Part shown: one piece after another, positions 6,845 to 13,231 of the stretch
Numbering within the stretch: position 1 is the stretch's first letter
How the letters are laid out: each line of letters opens with the position of its first letter
Origin: Methanobacteriota archaeon
GTDB taxonomy: Archaea > Thermoplasmatota > Thermoplasmata > RBG-16-68-12
NCBI GenBank assembly: GCA_005878995.1
Contig: VBME01000151.1
Location: 1 to 16,671 of the forward strand
Reading direction: 5' to 3'
Length of the DNA: 16,671 nt
The notes under the pieces: model-generated
What the model was told of the DNA's origin: nothing
The model's database searches: none
Seen by the model: the letters and a program-made list of their open reading frames with translations, nothing else
Position numbers and translations under genes: made by a program

Positions 6845-9112
6845 TCACTCCTTGAAGAGGTCGTCCCACTGGTCGGTCAGCTGCTTCACCTCGCTGTCGG
6901 CCGCCCGAAGGCTCTCGATGTCCCGCTCGGAGGCGACGGCGGCGCCGGCCCGGCGGTCTGCAACCCCGTGGAGGTCGAACACGTGTTCGAGCAGATATCC
7001 GATTTCCGATCGGGACAAATCACCGAACGTCCGGCGGAAAATCGGGACGATGTCGCGGAACGAGTCGAACGGAAGAGCGGTGATCAGCCGATCTAGGAAT
7101 GTGACAATCGCGCGATTCTTCACCAGCGTGGCACGGTTAATCGAAAGGAGACCTGCGAGGTATTGTGCACTGTCCATCGGCAAGGCACCGCCGCCCACGC
7201 GGAGGCGCACATGGCCCTCGAGTTCGGACACGGTGAACTCCTTCGCGAGATACAAGAGGCTCGTGGCGAGGCCAGAAACCCGCGGATGGAGGCTCGCGGC
7301 GTCTGTGGCCCAGACGAGCGCGTCCAGGAACATCCGGTCTCCTTTTGCGTGCGTGGTTGACACCTCGTGGAGAATCTTGAGGGCCGTGCAGGCCCGGTCT
7401 GCCCCCGGCTCGTCTGTCTTCCCGATCCGTGGGATCGAGGACGATGCGCGGTGGAAAAGCCGCATCAGCAGGTCCCTGAGCTGCGCAGCGTCGAGCCTCC
7501 TCGACGTGCCGTAGGAGAGGAGGGCAGAAACATTCTGGCAGGCGACCGCTAGATCGTGCAAGTCGTCTCCCTCGGAAGAGACGTGCTCGACCTTTGCGAG
7601 GGCATCGTCGTAGAGGTGGCTTAGATCACACACCGCGATGTCGAGGAGCGCTCCAGAGGCAAGGGCAACGGACCGCGCGGCCTCAAGCACTTTCCGCAGC
7701 TTCGCCTCACAAACTTGCGCGATCGTCTGCCCGAACACGATGTTCTCGACGAGGGCAATCTCTGTCGAAGGGGTCCATTGCGTCCCCCACTTTTCCCGCA
7801 CGCGCGAGAGCAGAGCCGCGCGCGATGCATCGCTCTCAAGAACCGCAAACGGAATCTTCGATGCCCGCAGCCGATGGAGGAAAATACTCGTGCCAATCCC
7901 GGTATCCGACGTCAGGTGGAGCCAGAAATCCGATTTGTCATCCGTCGCGGGAATCCGGCGCGCGCCGACCTCTCGCCGGAACTCCTCCTGGAGGCTCGTC
8001 TTGCCCACGATCGAGGACACCTTCCCGATCGCGTTCCCGATGATCCGACCGCGCCACACATCGTCCAGGACGATCGATCGGCCTTGGAGCATGCACGCGA
8101 TCGTCGCGTCACGAATTTCTTCGAGCCCGGGGCCCACCTTTTCCCTCATTCGGGCGAGGATGTTGCAAAGGCGATATGCGTCGATGACATCCGAGAGGCT
8201 CGCAGAATGCCCGCGGAGTCGGAGTTGCTCCGCGATGCCGATCAACGCCTCGAGCGACGTGCGACGGAAGTCCCCGTGTCGGTCGTGGACCTCCTGGTAG
8301 AACAGGGGCGCGCGGTTGCCCGCCCCGTAACCGAGCTGCTCGGACATACGGCCGTAGCTGTACGTAATGACGGTGAGCTCCGTCGCAAGTGGGACGGGCC
8401 CCGCGCTCCCTTCGAGGAAATCGTCCGCGATGAACGCCGGGGAGTGGAAGGCGCCTGTGACGAGCAAGATCTCGTCCTCCTTCACCCCTTCCGCGAGGAG
8501 ACTTCGCAGGCGGTCCCGCATGTGCCGCTCGCGGACGCGATCCCGATGCTCAGGATCTTTCAAGGCATCCGCCTGCAGCGAGCGCACGAGCCGACCGAAT
8601 TCAAGGGACAATCGGACATAGTCCTCCGGTGCTGTGGCGGGCATCTCGAAGGACGCCTCCCAGAATTCGTCAAACGACTCGTGCCCCGTGGCCTCGGGGA
8701 TGAGGTCAAAGAGACTCACGTCACGGGAGACTGGCGTCGCGGTAGTTGGCTCGTCGTGCGAGGCCCCCTCGATCCGTTCGTGTTGCGCGAGGTCCTGAGC
8801 CAAGGCGATTCCGGACGGCACATCGAAGAAGCCTAAGCGAATCCCTCGCCGGGTGCCCTCGACGAGGGCCGTGTACTCCGGCGAGTACGCCACGAATGGA
8901 TAGAGTGCGGAGTGGGGTTCGCCGCCCGGGACGTACGCGAGGATTGCGACCGGCGGTTCGGTCTCCTCGTCGACGATTACCGGAATGAGCGATTCGGCGT
9001 CCGACGGCGCTTCGATGAGAATTGCCTTGGGAGGATCCTTCGCAATCAGTTCCGCGAGGGCGCGCGATGCCGACGGGGAATGATGTCGGACCGGGAACAC
9101 CCGAACGGGCAT
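6845..9112 (-). CDS. DUF5682-family protein (YehM-like), putative EreA/ChaN/TraB-superfamily hydrolase
   Basis: The 755-residue protein is close in length to E. coli YehM (about 760). Its first 225 residues carry the pattern of the EreA/ChaN/TraB-TIKI group: VFPVRHHSPS with H10-H11, a strand ending in ILIEAP with E34, RLGFFDVPS with D97, a helix with RERHMRDRL (about 194-202), and LLVTGAFHSP with the GxxH histidine H223. In that superfamily such His/Glu residues form a putative metal-dependent hydrolase or protease site; activity here is inferred. The remaining about 500 residues look mainly helical and are unassigned. The ATG at 9112 begins the first beta-strand of the fold and lies 14 bases after the MoxR stop. 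GGCGGAT just upstream is a weak Shine-Dalgarno candidate. An in-frame start at 9172 would overlap MoxR and add residues unlike the family. Within the complex it is the best candidate effector or client. Confidence 0.87.
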   Translation of the reverse strand: MPVRVFPVRHHSPSASRALAELIAKDPPKAILIEAPSDAESLIPVIVDEETEPPVAILAYVPGGEPHSALYPFVAYSPEYTALVEGTRRGIRLGFFDVPSGIALAQDLAQHERIEGASHDEPTTATPVSRDVSLFDLIPEATGHESFDEFWEASFEMPATAPEDYVRLSLEFGRLVRSLQADALKDPEHRDRVRERHMRDRLRSLLAEGVKEDEILLVTGAFHSPAFIADDFLEGSAGPVPLATELTVITYSYGRMSEQLGYGAGNRAPLFYQEVHDRHGDFRRTSLEALIGIAEQLRLRGHSASLSDVIDAYRLCNILARMREKVGPGLEEIRDATIACMLQGRSIVLDDVWRGRIIGNAIGKVSSIVGKTSLQEEFRREVGARRIPATDDKSDFWLHLTSDTGIGTSIFLHRLRASKIPFAVLESDASRAALLSRVREKWGTQWTPSTEIALVENIVFGQTIAQVCEAKLRKVLEAARSVALASGALLDIAVCDLSHLYDDALAKVEHVSSEGDDLHDLAVACQNVSALLSYGTSRRLDAAQLRDLLMRLFHRASSSIPRIGKTDEPGADRACTALKILHEVSTTHAKGDRMFLDALVWATDAASLHPRVSGLATSLLYLAKEFTVSELEGHVRLRVGGGALPMDSAQYLAGLLSINRATLVKNRAIVTFLDRLITALPFDSFRDIVPIFRRTFGDLSRSEIGYLLEHVFDLHGVADRRAGAAVASERDIESLRAADSEVKQLTDQWDDLFKE
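6848..6853 (-). promoter_or_regulatory. Ribosome binding site inside the DUF5682 stop region, serving the helical-protein gene
   Basis: AAGGAG encodes the last Lys-Glu of DUF5682, precedes its TGA, and stands eight bases before the ATG at 6839. It decides that start over the longer in-frame start at 6869. Confidence 0.7.
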
Positions 9113-9126
9113 GGTTATCCGCCGTG

Positions 9127-10230
9127 TCACTCCTTGAGCGCCTTCATTGCCGCCTTGTAGAACTCCTGCCATTCCTTTTCCTTGCGGAGTTTCAGCACGT
9201 TCTCGCAGTACTCCAGGAAGACCGCGCGATCCTCCGGCTTCTCCTTCGCAATCGTGCCGATCATGCTCCGAGCAAGGTCCTCGTGAGTCACCTTCTGATT
9301 CCGGAAGTGCTGCCCAAGGATCTTCGAATTGAAGAGGACCGAAATCGCTTCGGCGGTCGACAGGACCGTCGTTGGGGTCTTCACCTTCACCTTGTTATCC
9401 TTCGTCGCGCCGCTTCGGAGCTCCTGGAACATCGTGACGAGCATCTCCACGTGCTGTTCCGTGACATCGGACTGGACTTCGTAGTCGCGCGAGAGTTCCC
9501 CGACACGCCGCGTGACGATGTCGACTTCCTGCTTCAGCTCGCTCACGACGGGGACCGTGACGAAGTTCAGTCGGCGCTTCAACGCGGACGACATCTCGTT
9601 CACGCCCCGATCGCGCGTGTTCGCGGTCGCGATGATGTTGAAGCCGCGCCGGGCGCTCAGGATCTCGTGTAGCTCCGGGACTGCGATCGTCTTCTCAGAG
9701 AGGAGTGAGATGAGTGCATCTTGGACCTCGCTCGAGACCCGCGTGACCTCCTCGAACCGGACGAGCTTGCCTTCCCGCATCCCGCGGTAGATCGGACTCG
9801 GGACGAGCGCCTCCGGAACGGGGCCTTTCGCAACGAGGAGCGCGTAGTTCCACGAGTACTTGATCTGGTCCTCGGTTGTGCCGGACGTGCCCTGGATGAG
9901 GTACTGTGACGTGCCGGAAATCGCCGCCGCAAGGTGCTCGGAGAGCCAACTCTTCGCGGTGCCCGGCTCGCCGATCAGCAGGAGGGCACGGTCCGAGGCC
10001 AACGTGGCGATGGCGACCTGCACTAGGTTCCGGTTCCCGATGTACTTCGGGGTGATCGTCACGGGCCCATTCGGCCCCGGGAAGGTCTCGGTCGACCCGA
10101 GGATGTATATCTCAACCATCTTCGGCGAGAGTTGCCACCCTTCCGGTTTCGCGCCCTTGTCGGCTTTCCGGAGGGCTACGAGTTCCTGCTCGTATTTCTG
10201 TTCTGCGGGAAGTCGGATTAGTTCGGCCAA
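9127..10230 (-). CDS. MoxR-type AAA+ ATPase (YehL-like), first gene of the operon
   Basis: The 367-residue AAA+ protein has a Walker A motif GEPGTAKS (residues 87-94), a Walker B-like LVRFEE (156-161), a sensor-1 asparagine in ATANTRDRG (N204), and a candidate arginine finger in ALKRRLNF. The canonical Walker B aspartate is a glutamate here, which may be a trait of this subfamily. The segment GTTEDQIKYSWNYALL and the helical C-terminal lid resemble the YehL group. The protein is expected to form a hexameric ring that uses ATP to remodel a partner delivered by the VWA protein. The start is TTG at 10230, chosen because GGAGG stands six bases upstream and the sequence resembles the family from this point. 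It has a leader of about 200 bases if the TATA candidate at 10456-10463 is right. The last codons and stop read AAGGAGTGA, as do those of the next gene. Confidence 0.93.
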   Translation of the reverse strand: MAELIRLPAEQKYEQELVALRKADKGAKPEGWQLSPKMVEIYILGSTETFPGPNGPVTITPKYIGNRNLVQVAIATLASDRALLLIGEPGTAKSWLSEHLAAAISGTSQYLIQGTSGTTEDQIKYSWNYALLVAKGPVPEALVPSPIYRGMREGKLVRFEEVTRVSSEVQDALISLLSEKTIAVPELHEILSARRGFNIIATANTRDRGVNEMSSALKRRLNFVTVPVVSELKQEVDIVTRRVGELSRDYEVQSDVTEQHVEMLVTMFQELRSGATKDNKVKVKTPTTVLSTAEAISVLFNSKILGQHFRNQKVTHEDLARSMIGTIAKEKPEDRAVFLEYCENVLKLRKEKEWQEFYKAAMKALKE

Positions 10231-10236
10231 GCGATT

Positions 10237-10241
10237 CCTCC
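10237..10241 (-). promoter_or_regulatory. Ribosome binding site fixing the TTG start of the MoxR gene
   Basis: On the minus strand GGAGG is followed by six bases and then TTG at 10230. No ATG or GTG in the same frame is better placed, so this site decides the unusual start codon. Confidence 0.75.
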
Positions 10242-10455
10242 AAACACGGACCCAATCGAGACGGTCCGCACGAGATTCAGAGAGGCGCCTCGGCGGTGAT
10301 AAAGCAATCCCCGAGCGAGCTCAGCCTCGACGAGCCATCCCGACTTTCGCCCTCAGAATCAATGAACAGGGATCGCCTCGCGTCAGGCGAACTCCCCGGA
10401 TTCCCCCGGACCTTCTCCGGTCCCGCGGCGAATCGAACGACGCGATCGAGTTTAA

Positions 10456-10463
10456 CCATATAG
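10456..10463 (-). promoter_or_regulatory. Candidate TATA box for the MoxR-DUF5682-VWA-SWIM operon
   Basis: CTATATGG on the minus strand is the most TATA-like element upstream of the operon. An archaeal start would fall about 25 bases downstream, near 10430, leaving a leader of about 200 bases. It overlaps one copy of the AACCATAT repeat, so a regulator bound there could block TBP. Confidence 0.4.
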
Positions 10464-10542
10464 CGTCATTTCACCGAGACGAATCAACCATATGTGGTCT
10501 ATCTGGGTCGGGTACGGCAGGCATCCTTAAGAGGGAGGACCC

Positions 10543-10556
10543 CGTCCGAACGGACG
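10543..10556 (+). promoter_or_regulatory. Candidate operator: palindrome before the RAM-domain gene
   Basis: CGTCCG-AA-CGGACG has six-base perfect arms and lies 12 bases before the ATG at 10569. It is between a weak TATA-like sequence (ATCCTTAAGA, 10523-10532) and the Shine-Dalgarno site GAAGGA. It could be an operator or a small mRNA hairpin near the ribosome binding site. Confidence 0.35.
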
Positions 10557-10568
10557 AAGGAATTTTGA

Positions 10569-11069
10569 ATGCCAAGCGAACTATTTGGAACAAGCGTCAT
10601 CTTTGTCAAAGTGGCGCCAGGATATGTAGAGAAAACGTTGACGACCCTCCGGGCCAAGCCCCACGTGGCGAAGGCCGAGGCCGTCTTTGGGCGTCACGAC
10701 ATCGCCATCGCGGGCGGCTTCCGTAACACGGACGAGCTGCGCGCATTCGCGTCCGAGGTCCAACAGATGGAACACGTCTGGGCGTTCCGGAGCTATCCGG
10801 CACTCCAAGACTGGACGTCGAGTAAGAAAGATGGTCACGCCAGCAACGCGTACCTCCTCATCCGGTCGACCGACACGCAGAAGACCATGAGCGCGTTGAA
10901 GAACGTCCCCGAGATCCAGGAGATCATCGGCACGACCGGAGATTCCGACATCGTGGCCCGCATCAGCGCGGACCCCCGCGAGAACCTCCTCGAGTCCGTC
11001 GTGACGAAGGTCCAGAGCATGCCCAGCGTGCTCTCGACCGAGACGCTCCCGGCGTTCTCGAAGTATTGA
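10569..11069 (+). CDS. Tandem RAM-domain (Lrp/AsnC effector domain) protein without HTH
   Basis: The 166-residue protein consists of two successive Lrp/AsnC ligand-binding (RAM/AsnC_trans_reg) domains. The first (about 8-80) runs from SVIFVKVAPGYVEKTLTTL through AEAVFGRHDIAIAGGF. The second (about 92-162) runs from AYLLIRSTDTQKTMSAL through IIGTTGDSDIVARI. There is no winged-helix DNA-binding domain before, between or after them, so on its own it should not bind DNA. RAM domains dimerise or octamerise and bind amino acids or related ligands. A fused pair could form a pseudo-dimer that senses a metabolite or mixes with full-length Lrp proteins. The ATG at 10569 is preceded by GAAGGA at a seven- to eight-base distance. 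It is divergent from the MoxR operon and shares its regulatory region. Confidence 0.87.
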   Translation: MPSELFGTSVIFVKVAPGYVEKTLTTLRAKPHVAKAEAVFGRHDIAIAGGFRNTDELRAFASEVQQMEHVWAFRSYPALQDWTSSKKDGHASNAYLLIRSTDTQKTMSALKNVPEIQEIIGTTGDSDIVARISADPRENLLESVVTKVQSMPSVLSTETLPAFSKY

Positions 11070-11224
11070 ATCAACGATGCATGGACGGGCCGCAGAACCG
11101 GTTCGTCCCCTTTTACGCTGTCTCGGTCATCGTCGTTTTCGACTAGGTCTTCTCGGATGGCGGTACGACTTCCAGTGGATTCGCCCAGGCAACCATATGT
11201 ATCGCGACCGCATCCAGAAAGAAG
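11070..11224 (+). other. Intergenic region with T-runs and a TATA-like element
   Basis: These 155 bases contain two four-T runs (11111-11114 and 11136-11139) that could end the upstream transcript. CAACCATATGT (11190-11200) is also present in the region 10485-10495. No gene is seen here. Confidence 0.4.
11192..11199 (+). promoter_or_regulatory. Candidate TATA element for a leaderless small gene
   Basis: ACCATATG is centred about 29 bases before the ATG at 11225, the distance expected if an archaeal transcript starts at or near the start codon. The gene lacks a clear Shine-Dalgarno site, which agrees with a leaderless message. Confidence 0.4.
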
Positions 11225-11524
11225 ATGAGCAAGAAGGCGAAAGGTTCGAGCAAGCCGAAGTCGCGGAAGACGCTCGACCCGCGCGTCCAGGACCTCCGGA
11301 AGAAGATCCTCCATCTCGATCCGTACTCCGGATGGTTCCCGGCCGGCGCGACGAAGCGGATCATGAGCATCGTCGATGCGGAGCTGGAGCCGATCGGAGA
11401 GCTCGAGACGGGCAGCGATGGGTTCGTTCAGCTCGCGGTCCTTGTCGGCCGGCGTTTCGTCCGGATTTCGTACTACCCCGGCCAGCCGTACGCGACCCTG
11501 ACGTGGATCACCCTGGAAAAATAG
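11225..11524 (+). CDS. Small basic hypothetical protein
   Basis: The 99-residue protein is not recognised. The first 15 residues are lysine-, serine- and arginine-rich (MSKKAKGSSKPKSRK) and probably disordered. They are followed by a helix (DPRVQDLRKKIL), a turn with tryptophan and prolines (DPYSGWFPAGATKR), and then what look like four beta-strands (IVDAELEPIGEL, GFVQLAVLVG, RFVRISYYPG, YATLTWITLE). A small alpha/beta or beta-sheet domain with a nucleic-acid-binding tail is one reading, but it is not supported by any motif. Codon use matches its neighbours. The ATG at 11225 has only a weak purine stretch before it and fits a leaderless transcript. Confidence 0.7.
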   Translation: MSKKAKGSSKPKSRKTLDPRVQDLRKKILHLDPYSGWFPAGATKRIMSIVDAELEPIGELETGSDGFVQLAVLVGRRFVRISYYPGQPYATLTWITLEK

Positions 11525-11560
11525 TCCATTACGACCTCGCGACTCCGGATCGATCGCCCT

Positions 11561-12043
11561 TCACTTCATGCGGCGGCCCTGACTGCGCCGATAGTCCCGC
11601 TCCATCGCGACGGCAAACCGCTTCCATGCTCGAAGCGCGTCGGCTTCCCGCTGCGCTTTGGTGAGTTCCTTCGCGGCAGGAACGTTCGGCCGTCGTCTCC
11701 ACTGGAGGTGTAGGCGAGTCCGTCCGTCCGGGAGCTTCTTTAGCTTGTAATCCGCCGTCACATCGCGGCGATTCCCGACGCCGTCCATATGCCACCGATC
11801 CGGCGGAAGCAGGGTGACCACGTCTTGACCCCACACCCAACCGTCCTTGGTCTCCTCGAGGTCCTCGAAGACGACGCGACGCCGGCTCCGCTCGATGATC
11901 TTCCGTTGATACGATTCGCCCTCCAGTTTTGCGTCGTCCGGCGTGTAGTCTGTACACCACGCGAAGGCGAAATCGAGGGGGACTCGGAACGAGACGTCAA
12001 TCTGATAGGGGCCTCCCCACGTCGGCCGACTCCGAATCTTCAT
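11561..12043 (-). CDS. SRPBCC-fold (START/polyketide-cyclase-like) protein
   Basis: The 160-residue protein opens with a beta-strand and the FRVPLDFAFAWCTDYTPDDAKLEG pattern typical of SRPBCC proteins: a first strand, then two short helices bordering a ligand cavity. Several antiparallel strands follow (RRVVFEDLEETKDGWVWG, DVVTLLPPDRWHMDG, VTADYKLKKL, TRLHLQWRRRP), and then a long amphipathic C-terminal helix (about 120-155). These folds bind hydrophobic ligands or act as cyclases; no ligand can be read here. The ATG at 12043 is supported by GGGGAG eight bases upstream. It begins 28 bases after the end of the DUF1761 gene on the same strand, so the two may be co-transcribed. Confidence 0.8.
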   Translation of the reverse strand: MKIRSRPTWGGPYQIDVSFRVPLDFAFAWCTDYTPDDAKLEGESYQRKIIERSRRRVVFEDLEETKDGWVWGQDVVTLLPPDRWHMDGVGNRRDVTADYKLKKLPDGRTRLHLQWRRRPNVPAAKELTKAQREADALRAWKRFAVAMERDYRRSQGRRMK

Positions 12044-12070
12044 GGAAGTCTCTCCCCGACGGCTGCCCGA

Positions 12071-12484
12071 CTAGCGGTACGCGGTCAGCACGATCCCCAT
12101 CGCGCTGATCGCGATTGCATGCTGGACTTGGACCAGCGCGAACGCAGTTCGGGAGCTCTTCGTGAAGAGGAGGCCGGGCGCACTCGGAAGCAGGATGAAC
12201 GCGAACCAGATGATCAACGCGACCTCGATGCCTTCCACGATGCTCGTCGCCCCGGCGACGCCGATGACCCATCGGAGGAAGAACGCGCCGATGATCGAGA
12301 TCACGAGAGCCGCCGCGAAGCCGGGCGCCGGGTTTCCTGCGTCTTCGGGCTTCATCCCGAGAGCGGCCATCCATCGTCGGCCGAAGACCGGCGGCGAGAA
12401 CCAGATTCCACCGATGATCCACGCGCTCAGTCCCGCCAACACAATTGCGATCCAGTTGAAACTCGACGTATCGAAGGAGACCAT
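12071..12484 (-). CDS. DUF1761-family integral membrane protein
   Basis: The 137-residue protein has four predicted membrane helices (about 9-27, 56-77, 83-101 and 115-133). It carries the DUF1761 signature in helix one and the loop after it (WIAIVLAGLSAWIIGGIWFS, then PPVFGRRWM). The family function is unknown. The ATG at 12484 is preceded by GGGCGGGAGGAC. The GGAGG is only two bases from the start, so the GGGCGG part may serve instead. A TATA candidate lies about 40 bases upstream. Confidence 0.85.
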   Translation of the reverse strand: MVSFDTSSFNWIAIVLAGLSAWIIGGIWFSPPVFGRRWMAALGMKPEDAGNPAPGFAAALVISIIGAFFLRWVIGVAGATSIVEGIEVALIIWFAFILLPSAPGLLFTKSSRTAFALVQVQHAIAISAMGIVLTAYR

Positions 12485-12520
12485 GTCCTCCCGCCCCGGC
12501 CCGGGACTCCGTCGATCTCA

Positions 12521-12528
12521 GATATAGG
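12521..12528 (-). promoter_or_regulatory. Candidate TATA box for the DUF1761-SRPBCC gene pair
   Basis: CCTATATC on the minus strand stands about 40 bases before the ATG at 12484, placing an archaeal transcription start near 12498 and leaving a short leader with the ribosome binding site. A bacterial -10 reading (TATATC) is the alternative. Confidence 0.45.
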
Positions 12529-12583
12529 TTCCGCACCCGATGACCTGAGGCTCACCACGGCTCAGAGGTCTTCCCCTGGGGAC

Positions 12584-12598
12584 CCCCGTATGCCGGGG
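12584..12598. repeat. Small GC hairpin in divergent gap
   Basis: CCCCG-TATGC-CGGGG forms a five-base stem with a five-base loop in the 169-base gap between the DUF1761 gene and the frameshifted gene. Its role is unknown; it may be chance in GC-rich DNA. Confidence 0.3.
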
Positions 12599-12653
12599 CA
12601 ATGCTCTTGCTTCCCACGCCCCTACCGCGAGGTTGGAAAGAGGGCGGACACGA

Positions 12654-13164
12654 ATGGCCTGGACGATCGAAGGCCTCGGAGCCGAGAGGCCGTTTCCCGG
12701 TTTGAAGGAGAAGCTCGCACTCTTCGGTCAGTTCATCGGGGACTGGGTCATCGAGGAAGCCCGCTATCCACGCGGCCCCCCACGGAGTCGAGCTTCGGTC
12801 GCAAGGCGAAATCCATTTTGGATGGATCCTGGACGGAAGAGCGGTGCAAGACGTCTTCATGACCCGGGATCCGGACACGGGCCGAGCCGTCCCGATCGGC
12901 ACGACGGTTCGGTTCTACGATCCGAAGAGGGACGCCTGGCAATCTGTCTGGATCTCCCCAATGCAGGAACTCGTCCAGACGTTCACCGGACGAAAAATCG
13001 GGGATGAAATCGTCCTGGAGAGCAAGACGAAAGACGGCTATCCGGAGAAATGGATCTTCTCCGAGATCACAGAGAACTCGTTCCGGTGGCACGCTGAGGA
13101 GAGCCACGACCACGGCAAGACGTGGCTGCTCACGGAAGAAATGCGAGTTCGGCGGATGGCTTGA
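12654..13164 (+). pseudogene. Lipocalin/DUF1579-like protein gene, interrupted by a +1 frameshift in a C run
   Basis: Two adjacent frames together encode one protein of about 169 residues. The first frame starts at the ATG at 12654 and reads KLALFGQFIGDWVIEEARYP, with the early G-x-W pattern of lipocalin-like DUF1579-type proteins. Sense then continues in the next frame as LRSQGEIHFGWILDGRAVQD, TTVRFYDPKRDAWQSVWISP and TFTGRKIGDEIVLESKT, up to the stop at 13164. The switch falls at six Cs (12776-12781); removing one C joins the halves as YPRG-PHGVELRSQG. The break is either a real inactivating mutation or a homopolymer error. Codon use on both sides is intact, so decay would be recent. The function is unknown; related folds bind small hydrophobic molecules. 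Confidence 0.75.
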
Positions 13165-13231
13165 CGGCGATCCGGCGTCCCGGGTTCTAGCTCTCCATCT
13201 CTAGTAATGCGGGTCTTGAAGGATTCGGCCT

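Larger units (their letters stand above)
10231..10568. other. Divergent intergenic region with leader hairpins and repeats
   Basis: This 338-base gap between the MoxR operon (-) and the RAM-domain gene (+) holds no convincing gene. It contains a perfect ten-base palindrome GAGGCGCCTC (10282-10291), a hairpin with six-base arms TCGCCT/AGGCGA and a six-base loop (10373-10390), and a hairpin with arms CCGGA/TCCGG (10406-10420). It also has two copies of AACCATAT 32 bases apart (10454-10461 and 10486-10493) and a palindrome CGTCCG-AA-CGGACG (10543-10556). If transcription of the operon starts near 10430, the first three lie in its mRNA leader. The function of these elements is inferred only. Confidence 0.6.

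Noticed and set aside
5256..7514. Long plus-strand open frame of about 750 codons opposite the helical-protein and DUF5682 genes
   Set aside because: Its translation is arginine-, glutamate- and leucine-rich low-complexity sequence typical of antisense frames in GC-rich DNA. It runs across two well-supported minus-strand genes and has no domain.
10277..10459. Possible 60-codon minus-strand leader peptide in the MoxR operon leader
   Set aside because: It has no Shine-Dalgarno site, no recognisable composition or motif, and its ATG overlaps the TATA candidate. It is treated as chance.
11077..11664. Plus-strand open frame of 195 codons spanning the small basic gene
   Set aside because: It overlaps the better gene at 11225-11524 in another frame, and its composition is that of an arginine/proline-rich shadow frame.
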